From Bradyrhizobium canariense (lineage in GTDB: Bacteria; Pseudomonadota; Alphaproteobacteria; Rhizobiales; Xanthobacteraceae), in contig NZ_VSST01000059.1 in NCBI RefSeq assembly GCF_019402665.1, forward strand, positions 1-64,000: a stretch of 64,000 bases of DNA, read 5' to 3'. Both the position numbers and the translations under genes were made by a program. The notes under the pieces were generated by a model. It was not told the origin of the DNA and did no database searches. It was given only the letters and a program-made list of their open reading frames with translations. Below, in pieces: positions 44,506-52,441 of this stretch (the first letter of the stretch is position 1; each line of letters begins with the position of its first letter).

Positions 44506-44632
44506 TCGAATGAGCCTCGTCCATGATCCAGGGACCTGGACAATCTTTCAGGTGTCGATCATAGGCGCGAACGAAAACCATCAAAACAAGGATGCAAATT
44601 GCCGCGCCCAGCAATGCAATCAGATACGCCAT
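44498..44632 (-). CDS. 44-residue single-pass membrane protein
   Basis: A short frame that begins MAYLIALLGAAICILVLMVF, one clean membrane helix, followed by VRAYDRHLKDCPGPWIMDEA and a short tail. Its stop lies inside the start region of the 96-residue gene (8-base overlap), which supports real translation of both. No strong ribosome binding site is visible. Function unknown. A small membrane partner for the downstream protein is plausible. Confidence 0.55.
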   Translation of the reverse strand: MAYLIALLGAAICILVLMVFVRAYDRHLKDCPGPWIMDEAHSND

Positions 44633-44818
44633 TTACGCCTACCCTAACGCGGGCCCCTGAAAAATCGGGGCGGCTAAACATTCGTCGTGAATCAATGTGT
44701 TCTAGGTGACATTGGCTAAGCTCTCAAGAGTTGCGACAAGTTAACCTAACCGCCCATGGTTATTTCGATCACGCCACGGAGATCGCTCGGCAAACAGGCC
44801 ACGCGCAGAATTCCGCCA

Positions 44819-44980
44819 TTACGACGGCGACCGACTTCGCCCCGCCCCTGTTGCCGCGGGAGTATAGGGCGCATAGAGACGATATCTTGCCGATCGCTTG
44901 CGTGAGCGCCACGCCCTCGCACCATAGCCGCAAGCAAAACCCCCAGCGAAGATCGAACCCAAGACCACGATTGCCAACAT
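44819..44980 (-). CDS. Small single-pass membrane protein (~53 aa)
   Basis: From ATG 44980 the frame reads LAIVVLGSIFAGGFACGYGA, a membrane helix with a Gly-rich face, then a basic stretch (RAWRSRKRSARYRLYAPYTP). Short proteins of this type are familiar in bradyrhizobia. A longer frame to 45025 adds a basic leader. The overlapping minus frame up to 45158 has no protein character. Confidence 0.5.
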   Translation of the reverse strand: MLAIVVLGSIFAGGFACGYGARAWRSRKRSARYRLYAPYTPAATGAGRSRSPS

Positions 44981-45224
44981 TTGAACGTCCCGTTTTTCCG
45001 GCGCGTTCCTCCCATTGCATTTCATCTTGTCGTTGTGACGACTTCAAGATCGGCGCCGCTGAAAGTTTTGTCAGGCGATGATGAAGTTTGTGCAAGAGTT
45101 GATCGAAGTTTGGTCGTCGCCCGACGGCCGGGGGCCCGGAAAGACCAAAACGTCTCACTGTTGAAGTTAAATCCGGCCGGATGTTAATCCGAGTTCACGC
45201 CGACGGCCCCGGTCGATGCAGCCT

Positions 45225-45323
45225 TCAGAATCGCCGGTCGATAAGTTCGGCTTCGAACCACTCAAAACGCGGCGACGGCCGCTGCTGATCAGCATTGAAA
45301 TCTCCGTGATAATACGGAGCCAC
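45225..45323 (-). CDS. Possible very short protein or gene remnant
   Basis: The minus frame open from 45356 down to TGA at 45225-45227 reads like a real protein C-terminus: NASNPDFVAPYYHGDFN, then QQRPSPRFEWFEAELIDRRF. The only conventional start is GTG 45323, giving 32 residues. It is either a tiny protein or the 3' end of a decayed gene. The base pattern is unlike the surrounding noncoding sequence. Confidence 0.3.
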   Translation of the reverse strand: MAPYYHGDFNADQQRPSPRFEWFEAELIDRRF

Positions 45324-45504
45324 GAAGTCCGGATTAGACGCGTTAAGGTTGAGCGGTTAGCTTAATCCGCGTTGTTTGTTGCGAAGTCTCACCGATCGCT
45401 TATCCCATCGTCTCACCGGGCTTCCCCAAGCTCGGCCCCACCCAAGCAAAGCCGTCGAGCGACATGGGTCCGCTTGGCGGCTTTGTCTTTGTCTCGACGA
45501 GAGG

Positions 45505-45690
45505 ATGATTTCGGTTATGGCGCGCAAGCCCTGGTCGTTCAAGGAAGACCGCCGGCTGATGGAGTTGGCCAAGTCTTCGGCTTCATTGGAGGAGGCGGCG
45601 AAACAGCTCGGACGATCGCCCGATGCGATCAAGCGCATGGCCTTGCGCCTTGGTCTTTCGTTGAAAACGAAGGCGAGGAAAAAGGCCTAG
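45505..45690 (+). CDS. Small Myb/SANT-like helix-turn-helix protein
   Basis: About 61 residues with a single three-helix unit: MARKPWSFKEDRRLMELAKS, SASLEEAAKQLGRSPDAIKR, MALRLGLSLKTKARKKA. The W-x(4)-D-x(3)-L and LGRSPDAIKRMALRLGL pattern is that of small SANT/Myb-like or sigma-like DNA-binding domains, with a basic tail for DNA. ATGs at 45505 and 45517 are both possible. Frames extending upstream look noncoding. Probably a small regulator or nucleoid-associated protein. Confidence 0.6.
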   Translation: MISVMARKPWSFKEDRRLMELAKSSASLEEAAKQLGRSPDAIKRMALRLGLSLKTKARKKA

Positions 45691-46285
45691 GCGTGCGGCG
45701 GTGTTTCGCCAACGACGTCATGGATGACCGCGGGCGCGCGATCTCCGATTCTGACGAAGAACGAATGCGACGTGTTGCTGATCGGACTGGAGCCAGGACT
45801 CAAGCCAAGGTGAGACCACCGTCCGCTCGAAAGCCTCGAATCCAGCTGCATGAAATAAACGCGCTCTAACCCTGTTTGCCAGGGAACCGAACCAGCGCGC
45901 TCGCGTTGACCTCAACTGCATCGCGAGGTCTGGCCGTGGCACATCTTGCCATTTCGTCGTTCTGGTCTGGTTAGCTATCAATATCGCCTTCGTGGTTTTG
46001 CGCTTGCGAGCCACCCGGCCACAGCATGGTGGCAGCACCCGGCAGACTTCCATCGCGCCCTACAATCCCGCACCCGCTTCCCTCCGCCATCGAATGGGCC
46101 GCCAGAACTTGGGAGCGGAAGGTTAAGAGGCATTTTTCGATAGGGCCCCCGGTCCGGGGCAGACGGGTTTCTCGCCTGCCCACCCCCCAAAGGCCGGTTC
46201 CACATGCCTCGTCCCGCCATTAAACCCTATCTTAGCGCGTCCTGACTAGGATGGGCCGACGCTTCCCTCTGTTCCGCCGGGCCGA
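45691..46285. other. 595-base stretch with no supported gene
   Basis: Several frames are open on both strands but none shows protein-like composition, a ribosome binding site or a known motif. A GC-rich palindrome CCCCGG-T-CCGGGG lies at 46147-46159, too tight for a normal terminator loop. The right end must hold the promoter of the EAL gene at 46286. Confidence 0.4.
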
Positions 46286-47875
46286 ATGAGATTGCAGCGA
46301 CCGACTTTCGCATTTGCGGCGCTCGTGCTCGCGAGCACGGCCCTGTTCGGCGTGGCCGGCCATTTTGCGGCGACTTCGTTCATTCGATACCAGCAGACCC
46401 ATCAGCTCGACGAATTGACCGAAGTCGTTCTGCGTCGCGCCGAATTTGCGGTCGATTTTGCCGGCGCGAGCCTGGGCGAACTCGCGCGGCGCGATCTTGC
46501 CGATTGCGGGCCCGCGACGCTGCAGGCGATCCGGCTCCACGTCTACCAGCGTTCCGCAATCAAGGATGTGCGCCTCGTCAACCCTGACGGCTCGGTGATC
46601 TGTTCGGCCTATTCCGAAACGCTCGAATTCGACAAAGGATGGATCGACCGCCGCGATATGCTTCCCTCGCACGACAAGAGCCTCTCGCTCTTCCGTGTTG
46701 AGCAATTCGGCGGGGATGCTCTGGGCGTACTCAAAGACGTCAACGGCAATGCCGCACTGGTCGCCATTCTTGGCGTCAACGCCAGCCTGTTCGACATCAT
46801 GCCCGCCGAGTTGCGCGCCCATAGCGAAGTGATCCTCGCCTTGAGCAACGGCGAGAAACTTGGCGAATTCCTGCTCGATCCCGACAAAGCCTTGCAGGCC
46901 CCGATCGATCTCGACAAAAATTCCGCTCGATTCCCTCTCCATGCGACCATCCGCCTCGAACGCGGCATCCTCTCGACGTGGAACAGCGAGGCCTACTGGC
47001 CGGCGTTGGCCGTAGCGTTTGCAATCGGCGCGCTTTTCGGCGAGCTTTTGGCGCGGAGCCGCCGCATGGAAGGGCCCGTCGCCGATCTCGATCGCGGGCT
47101 GGCCGCGAACGAATTCAAGCCGTACTACCAGCCAATCTTCGAGCTCAAGACCGGTCGGATCAAGGGCTGCGAGGTGTTGGCTCGGTGGCTACTCAAAGAC
47201 GGATCGGTCGTGCCTCCGATGAACTTCATCCCGCTCGCGGAATCCAGCGGCCGCATCGAGGTCATGACCTGGCAGATCCTGCGATCGGCGCTGTCGGATC
47301 TGCAACCGTTGTTGAAAGCGAACAAGGATTTCAAGCTCTCCCTCAACGTCGTGCCAAAGCATCTCTTGAGTGCAGGCTTCATTGAAACGCTCCGCCGCAC
47401 AGTCATGGCGGCGCACGTCTCCGCGCGCCAGATCGTCATCGAGGTGACCGAGCGCGACGAACTCGACGACCTCGCACGCGCCGCAGCCGTGGTCAGCGAA
47501 CTCAGGGACTACGGGTTTCGCGTCGCCATCGACGACGTCGGCGTCGGTCACAGCGGGCTATCTCGGCTCAAGGGCCTGGGCGCCAATACAATCAAGATCG
47601 ACAAATTTTTCGTCGACACGATCACCGTGGACGCATCGACTGCCACGATCGTGGAGATGCTGGTCGCACTTGCGAAGGACCTCCAAATGACGGTGGTCGC
47701 GGAAGGCATCGAGACGGAAGAGCAGGTCCAGGCGCTTATTTCATCCGGCGTAGAGGAGGGGCAGGGCTATCTGGTCTCCGCCCCACTGCCCTTCCCGCGA
47801 TTCAACGAGTTGGTCGAGTCACGCTGCTTGGCGCAGAGCGCTAAATTGCCGACCGACGCGGTGTTGGTGGCCTGA
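46286..47875 (+). CDS. CSS-EAL cyclic-di-GMP phosphodiesterase
   Basis: 529 residues. N-terminal membrane helix (FAALVLASTALFGVAGHFAA), periplasmic CSS-type domain (~residues 40-230) with Cys74 (ADCG) and Cys106 (ICSAYS, in place of CSS), a second membrane helix (~235-255), then a cytoplasmic EAL domain (~265-515). Catalytic motifs: CEVLARW (EVL variant of EAL), SLNVV (metal Asn), IEVTE, IDDVGVGHSGL, IKIDKFFVD, VAEGIETEEQVQ and GQGYLVSAP. The E, N, E, DD, K and E residues are present, so it should hydrolyse c-di-GMP to pGpG. In known CSS-EAL proteins the two periplasmic Cys respond to redox state through DsbA/DsbB. It may link envelope redox to polysaccharide or adhesin output. Confidence 0.92.
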   Translation: MRLQRPTFAFAALVLASTALFGVAGHFAATSFIRYQQTHQLDELTEVVLRRAEFAVDFAGASLGELARRDLADCGPATLQAIRLHVYQRSAIKDVRLVNPDGSVICSAYSETLEFDKGWIDRRDMLPSHDKSLSLFRVEQFGGDALGVLKDVNGNAALVAILGVNASLFDIMPAELRAHSEVILALSNGEKLGEFLLDPDKALQAPIDLDKNSARFPLHATIRLERGILSTWNSEAYWPALAVAFAIGALFGELLARSRRMEGPVADLDRGLAANEFKPYYQPIFELKTGRIKGCEVLARWLLKDGSVVPPMNFIPLAESSGRIEVMTWQILRSALSDLQPLLKANKDFKLSLNVVPKHLLSAGFIETLRRTVMAAHVSARQIVIEVTERDELDDLARAAAVVSELRDYGFRVAIDDVGVGHSGLSRLKGLGANTIKIDKFFVDTITVDASTATIVEMLVALAKDLQMTVVAEGIETEEQVQALISSGVEEGQGYLVSAPLPFPRFNELVESRCLAQSAKLPTDAVLVA

Positions 47876-47996
47876 CTGGATTGAGCCGTTAACCCGAGAC
47901 GGCAAAACGCGCCGCACCGGGCGCCCTGCTCAATCAGCCTTAACGATACTCTCATCTTTCAACGCGGCCTGGCTCCGGTCCGGCTATGGTCGTCCA

Positions 47997-48362
47997 ATGC
48001 GCCGCAACCACCTTATCGCAGCCGCAGGAATCTGCTTCGCGCTCATCGTCTATGCCACGCTTGCGAGACTGGCGGGAAGACCCGTGCTTATCGGTCATCA
48101 CGAGGCTTATTGGGTCGTCGTGATCGAGCGCTTCAGCGCCTACGGGTTGCTGGGATTTCTTTTGTCCTTCCTGTTGCCCGGTCGGCTCACTCTCGCCTGC
48201 TCGCTTGTCGTGGCGGTCGCAATGGGGCTCGAAATCCTGCAAGCAATGACGCCCGATCGTGACCCGGGTTTCCTGGACGTGCTGCAAAAAGCAGCAGGCG
48301 GGACCGTCGGGGTCCTCCTCGCTCAAACAATCCTGGCCTTCTTACCGAGACCGCCCTCCTGA
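47997..48362 (+). CDS. VanZ-like small membrane protein
   Basis: 121 residues with four hydrophobic helices (LIAAAGICFALIVYATLARL, FSAYGLLGFLLSFLLPGRLT, LACSLVVAVAMGLEILQAMT, AAGGTVGVLLAQTILAFLP). The helix-3 motif EILQAMTPDRDPGFLDVLQK and KAAGGTVG match the VanZ-like family pattern (E.LQ......R...D...N..G). Function of these in non-resistant bacteria is unknown. Convergent with the CHRD gene. Confidence 0.8.
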   Translation: MRRNHLIAAAGICFALIVYATLARLAGRPVLIGHHEAYWVVVIERFSAYGLLGFLLSFLLPGRLTLACSLVVAVAMGLEILQAMTPDRDPGFLDVLQKAAGGTVGVLLAQTILAFLPRPPS

Positions 48363-48405
48363 GCAGATGCATGGCCTGCACGTCTGCATCGGGAAGTTAC
48401 CGTCC

Positions 48406-48852
48406 TTATTTTATCATTTGTCCGCGTAGTTCACCGCCCGGGTTCGCGGCCGTATGAATGTTCGCGTACCATTTCCCGGCCAGCAGATCCGCAGCCTGAG
48501 CTTCCGTGAGTGTTGCGCTCCCCTGAATCGGACTTTGCACCGTCTTGAACGGCAGCACGATGCCGGCGTTCTTGCCGGGCTCCACGGGGCCATGGAAATG
48601 TGCCCCCATGACTGGCCCGGTCAAGCCGGAAAAGCTGACCGTATAGGTGAGGGTCTTCGCCTCGGTATCGTAGGTCGCCTCGGCCTTGCCTGTTCCAGGC
48701 GAGTTGTTCGGAGGCACTTCATTGCTGCCTTTTAAATCGGCCTGCAACTTCACAAGCTCTGCGTTTGCCGTTGCGGTTGTCATGATGATCAGCCCGCCCA
48801 GCATCGCCGCTCCCAACAGTGTCGCGTAGCCTCGATCGCTGTCGTTCCTCAT
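48406..48852 (-). CDS. Secreted CHRD-domain protein
   Basis: About 148 residues from ATG 48852, chosen because GGAGG lies 6-7 bases upstream (the frame extends to 48942 without support). Signal peptide (LLGAAMLGGLIIMTTATANA) followed by one CHRD domain: LQADLKGSNEVPPNNSPGTG, TYTVSFSGLTGPVMGAHFHG, SPIQGSATLTEAQAADLLAG, KWYANIHTAANPGGELRGQM. The HFHG and NIHT..NPGGELRGQ motifs are diagnostic. CHRD proteins are secreted or surface-bound. Their precise role in bacteria is not known. Confidence 0.88.
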   Translation of the reverse strand: MRNDSDRGYATLLGAAMLGGLIIMTTATANAELVKLQADLKGSNEVPPNNSPGTGKAEATYDTEAKTLTYTVSFSGLTGPVMGAHFHGPVEPGKNAGIVLPFKTVQSPIQGSATLTEAQAADLLAGKWYANIHTAANPGGELRGQMIK

Positions 48853-48998
48853 GGCATCCTCCTGCAGGCTCTGCGGCCCGCTGCGGTTAACCCGGCCTGC
48901 AATGGAAAATCCGGATGGAGATTTATGCCTGATTCGGAACAAGCATCGCGAGAATCTCGGCTCCTCGTGCCCGGAGCGTGATCGATTGCATGCGGGGG

Positions 48999-49283
48999 CT
49001 AAGCCGACCGGCGCCGGCCCTGGAACTGGTTCGGCGACAGGAGTTCTGCCATCTGGCGATGGGTGGCCTGGAGCGCCTCGATGGCGCCGTCCAGATCAAA
49101 ACCGGCGTCCCGGACAGATGCGAAAAATTTAGCCGTCAGCGCCAGATCGAGCTTAACGCGGGTTGCGCCATCGCGGCTTTTGCGGCGGTCAAGTGACAAA
49201 TGGATGGCCCGCATTCTGGCCTCGGCAGGCGTGCAGCCACTAAGCCCGGCGAGTTCGTCATAAGTCATCCAGATCTGTGCCAT
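48999..49283 (-). CDS. Small helix-turn-helix-like hypothetical protein
   Basis: 94 residues. The N-terminal MAQIWMTYDELAGLSGCTPA, EARMRAIHLSLDRRKSRDGA, TRVKLD resembles a MerR/DUF-type winged helix that reads DNA, followed by a helical segment (FASVRDAGFDLDGAIEALQA). A regulator or partner of a replication or DNA-binding protein is possible. No named family is certain. Confidence 0.65.
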   Translation of the reverse strand: MAQIWMTYDELAGLSGCTPAEARMRAIHLSLDRRKSRDGATRVKLDLALTAKFFASVRDAGFDLDGAIEALQATHRQMAELLSPNQFQGRRRSA

Positions 49284-49381
49284 GTTTCCGTCACTCCTTT
49301 ACTCGGCATCAGCTTATTTTTCGTGCTTAAAGCTTCGGTTGCCGCGATGCGCGCGCCGACCGTTTCGCAGCGATAGGGTCA

Positions 49382-49672
49382 ATGCGAGCTAAACGAAGAA
49401 GGACAATCGTGGCGAGCCCCCGGTGGGTTGCATACGGCGAAGATCAATCTATGCTCACCAGATCGATCAACTGTCGAACTGAGGCAATCGCATTGGGACA
49501 GGTCACTTCGGAAACCCTCTCCTTGAATGATGTCGTGTCCCGTGGCGCCACGCGGCGTGTCCCCGCCTTCGGCAAGCGTTTCGAATGGTTGACGCTTGCG
49601 GTGCTCGTGCTGTGTGCCGATTTGGTGCTGGCCGCGGACGCATCGATGATCGTTGATTTCACCTCGAGGTAA
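49382..49672 (+). CDS. Hypothetical protein upstream of galE
   Basis: 96 residues from ATG 49382 (or ~73 from ATG 49451). One hydrophobic stretch near the C-terminus (FEWLTLAVLVLCADLVLAAD) preceded by a basic region. The stop lies 6 bases before galE ATG, so it could be a co-transcribed small membrane protein. The N-terminal part is not protein-like, and the frame could be a leader of no function. Confidence 0.4.
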   Translation: MRAKRRRTIVASPRWVAYGEDQSMLTRSINCRTEAIALGQVTSETLSLNDVVSRGATRRVPAFGKRFEWLTLAVLVLCADLVLAADASMIVDFTSR

Positions 49673-49678
49673 GCAGAC

Positions 49679-50671
49679 ATGACCGACCGACCGACTGTCC
49701 TCGTTACAGGAGGCGCGGGCTATATCGGCTCGCATGCCTGCCGCGCCCTGACCGCGGCCGGCTATCAGCCCGTCGTTTATGACAATCTGTCGACAGGTCA
49801 TCGCGGCTTCGTCGCCGGCCCGCTGGTAACAGGCGATCTGCTCGACGGCGCCACGCTGGCGCGCGCCTTCGCCGAGCACAACATCACGGCTGTCATGCAT
49901 TTCGCGGCGGCGAGCCTCGTCGGCGAGTCCATGACCGACCCGCAAAAGTACTACATCAACAATGTGCAGGGCACGCTGTCGCTATTGCAGGCGATGCGCA
50001 ATGCGGGCTGCCATCGTATCGTGTTCTCCTCGACCGGCGCCGTCTACGGCAATGCCGATTCCAAGGAACTGCCGGAAGACTTCCCCTGCGCGCCGATCAA
50101 CCCCTATGGCGCATCGAAGTGGATGATCGAGCGCATGCTCGCCGATTACCGCGCCGCTTACGGCTTCGGCGCGTTCTGCCTGCGCTATTTCAACGCCAGC
50201 GGCGCCGATCCTGCCGGCGGCATCGGCGAATTGCGTGACAATGAAACCCATCTCATTCCGCGCGCCATGATGGCATTACAGGGCCATGTCGATTTTGCCG
50301 TGTTCGGCGAGGACTACGACACGCCCGATGGCACCGCGATCCGCGATTACATCCATGTCACCGACCTCGCCGCGGCGCATGTTGCGGCGCTGAAGCTGCT
50401 GGAACAAGGGCATGCCGGCGGGAGCTTCAATCTGGGCACCGGCTCCGGCTTTTCGGTGCGGGAAATTCTGACTGCCATCAGGCAGGAGACCGGGCGCGAG
50501 GTGCCCCACACCGTCAAACCGCGCCGCGCCGGCGATCCCACCTATCTGGTCGCCGATCCCTCCGCAGCGCGAAAAATGCTGAATTTCGTGCCGCGACATT
50601 CGGATCTGCCGACCGTGATCCGCACCGCCTGGGCCTGGCACCAGAGGGCTCATCCGCTTAAGCAGCCCTGA
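49679..50671 (+). CDS. galE: UDP-glucose 4-epimerase
   Basis: 330 residues, full length. NAD-binding TGGAGYIGSHACRAL (residues ~10-24), the VVYDNLSTGHR acidic loop, VMHFAAASLVGESMTDP, catalytic SSTGAVYG (~120-127) and YGASKWMIERML (Tyr and Lys, ~145-149), and the substrate loop LRYFNASGADPAGGIGE. It interconverts UDP-glucose and UDP-galactose, supplying galactose for surface polysaccharides. High GC and codon use like the housekeeping genes here. Confidence 0.96.
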   Translation: MTDRPTVLVTGGAGYIGSHACRALTAAGYQPVVYDNLSTGHRGFVAGPLVTGDLLDGATLARAFAEHNITAVMHFAAASLVGESMTDPQKYYINNVQGTLSLLQAMRNAGCHRIVFSSTGAVYGNADSKELPEDFPCAPINPYGASKWMIERMLADYRAAYGFGAFCLRYFNASGADPAGGIGELRDNETHLIPRAMMALQGHVDFAVFGEDYDTPDGTAIRDYIHVTDLAAAHVAALKLLEQGHAGGSFNLGTGSGFSVREILTAIRQETGREVPHTVKPRRAGDPTYLVADPSAARKMLNFVPRHSDLPTVIRTAWAWHQRAHPLKQP

Positions 50672-50711
50672 CGACATCGTCGAAGTCGATCAGGCGGGAT
50701 GAGACGTGGCC

Positions 50712-51170
50712 TTATGGTCTATTCCGTTCTGAGCCGAGCGATCCCGGCGCAAACGGATGGCGCGATCGCGAGCGGCCGTCGAGCCCCTTGGGCAGCTTGT
50801 CTGCGTTGAGCTTCACGACCGCACCTCTGGCCTCAACGGCGGGCACCTCGTCCTGGCTGTAGATCAGCGTCGCCTCGAAGGTCACATCGGGCGCCTGCTC
50901 GGCCGTTCCGGAACAAGTCGCCATCGCGCCGCTGCACACGCCCGAGAGCTTGACCTCGACTTCGTCGAGCCCGAACACGGTCGGCGGCCCCTCGGCATGT
51001 CGCCGCGTGGTCAGAACCGCCGTGAAGCGCTGCTCGTCGATTCGGTAAGAGCCGCCATACGTGAAGAAGCTGTCGCTGCCGGAGATTCGTCCCTCCGCCA
51101 GATGCACGACGCCCGTGCCCTGACCGCGCGGGGTCCTGAACCAGGCCGCATATTTGCCGTCTCTCAGCAT
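50712..51170 (-). CDS. GrlR-like regulatory domain protein
   Basis: About 152 residues from ATG 51170 (GTG 51182 also possible; extension to 51269 unlikely). The domain MLRDGKYAAWFRTPRGQGTG, VVHLAEGRISGSDSFFTYGG, SYRIDEQRFTAVLTTRRHAE matches the GrlR-type lipocalin-like fold (G.Y...F.....G.GV......I.G.D....Y.G.Y), and two Cys follow in LSGVCSGAMATCSGTAEQ. GrlR represses type III secretion regulators in enteropathogens. In bradyrhizobia such proteins occur alone. No GrlA partner is visible. Confidence 0.7.
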   Translation of the reverse strand: MLRDGKYAAWFRTPRGQGTGVVHLAEGRISGSDSFFTYGGSYRIDEQRFTAVLTTRRHAEGPPTVFGLDEVEVKLSGVCSGAMATCSGTAEQAPDVTFEATLIYSQDEVPAVEARGAVVKLNADKLPKGLDGRSRSRHPFAPGSLGSERNRP

Positions 51171-51443
51171 GAAAATATCCACCGTAAAACCCAAACGTAT
51201 TTGCAACCAACTCTGGGGCGCGACAATGACCCGCGCGGGGAGCATTCCGCCACGGTTAACGCCCTGCAAAGCGAGCCAGTCAAATTGCTGCCGACGCGCA
51301 GCGACGCGGGCGGGCGCACGCTCCCCCGTGCAGCGGGCAAGAAAGATGGAGCTCGCTGCATACCGCGCTAAAAACGATCGGCGTGCCGACCTCGTTTGGC
51401 AGCACGCATATAACCGCTATCAACTCCAGCCAGCTCGTGACAG

Positions 51444-51647
51444 CTAGCCTTCCTGTCGCGCTGGGAGGAAGTGGTCGAGATCGCCGACGGTCAGCAGGCG
51501 ACGCCGTATCAGAAGACCGAGGCCACGCTCGCGCCCATTATTGATATAGAGAGTGCAGCGGAGGGCTACCCGGTCGAGGCCGTCCCAGCCGAATGAAATT
51601 ATCCATCCGGTCGCCGGTTTGAACCTCTTCCTGATAGAGTGCACCAA
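51444..51647 (-). CDS. Small hypothetical protein (67 aa)
   Basis: From TTG 51647 or GTG 51644 the frame reads VHSIRKRFKPATGWIISFGW, DRVALRCTLYINNGRERGLG, LLIRRRLLTVGDLDHFLPA, a plausible small alpha/beta protein with a basic patch. No signal and no known family. It lies upstream of the secreted protein gene on the other strand. Confidence 0.4.
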   Translation of the reverse strand: MVHSIRKRFKPATGWIISFGWDGLDRVALRCTLYINNGRERGLGLLIRRRLLTVGDLDHFLPARQEG

Positions 51648-51751
51648 TAGCTGAGAGTGATTCCGGTCACACTTACCTGGGCGTTTCGCTGCTAAGCATC
51701 GGGCCTGGACGGGGACCGGGCAAGTATCGGTCGAATTGGATGAGAATTCCC

Positions 51752-52423
51752 ATGAAAAGCCTGATCGGCGCTGTTGTCGGCGCGTGCTGTCTTGCTGCCC
51801 CCGCTTTGGCGGAGACCCCGGCCGCCATCGTCGAGGAGGTGCAAGGCAAGGTCGACGGTGTCGCGTTCATGGATTATGTGGCGCCGGGCAAGATCATCAA
51901 GCTGGGGCCCAAGGCAACCATTACGCTCAGCTATCTCAAATCGTGCCAGCGCGAGACCATCAGCGAAGGCGTCGTCATGGTCGGCACCGAGCAGAGCACC
52001 GTGCAACTCGGCGAGGTCAAGCGTGAAAAGGTGCCCTGCGATACCAACGCGGCAAAACTATCGGAGCGCGAGGCGAACCAGAGTGCCGCGACGACCTTCC
52101 GCACCATGCGGTCGGACGCCAAGGGCAACGCTCCGGCCAAGCTGCCGACGCTCTACGGCGTCGCGCCGTTGGTGCAGGCCAAGAGCGGCAGCACCCTGGT
52201 GATCGAACGTACCGATGGCAAGGAGCCCACGATCAGCGTTCCCCTCAAGAGCGAGACGATGGTCGGAGGCAAGTTCTATGACTTCGCCAAGGCCGGGAAG
52301 TCGCTGACGCCGGGCGGCAGCTATCTCGCCATCCTCGGCACCAAGCGTTACGCCTTCCAGGTCGATCCCAGCGCCACGTCGTCGCCAACGCCGATCGTCG
52401 GGCGCCTGCTGCGGCTCGAATAG
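51752..52423 (+). CDS. Secreted protein paired with the CHASE2 cyclase
   Basis: About 223 residues from ATG 51752 (51740 also possible). Signal peptide MKSLIGAVVGACCLAAPALA. The N-terminal mature part reads like a divergent FecR-type domain (AAIVEEVQGKVDGVAFMDYV, PGKIIKLGPKATITLSYLKS, CQRETISEGVVMVGTEQSTV), with two Cys (SCQRET, VPCDTN) that could pair. The C-terminal half is a second beta domain (STLVIERTDGKEPTISVPLK). Its stop is 18 bases before the cyclase ATG. A periplasmic ligand-binding partner for the CHASE2 sensor is a reasonable inference. Confidence 0.75.
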   Translation: MKSLIGAVVGACCLAAPALAETPAAIVEEVQGKVDGVAFMDYVAPGKIIKLGPKATITLSYLKSCQRETISEGVVMVGTEQSTVQLGEVKREKVPCDTNAAKLSEREANQSAATTFRTMRSDAKGNAPAKLPTLYGVAPLVQAKSGSTLVIERTDGKEPTISVPLKSETMVGGKFYDFAKAGKSLTPGGSYLAILGTKRYAFQVDPSATSSPTPIVGRLLRLE

Positions 52424-52441
52424 GCAGCTAGCGGCGGGGCG

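Noticed and set aside
46147..46159. CCCCGG-T-CCGGGG as a terminator
   Set aside because: A one-base loop cannot form a normal hairpin, and no T-run follows.
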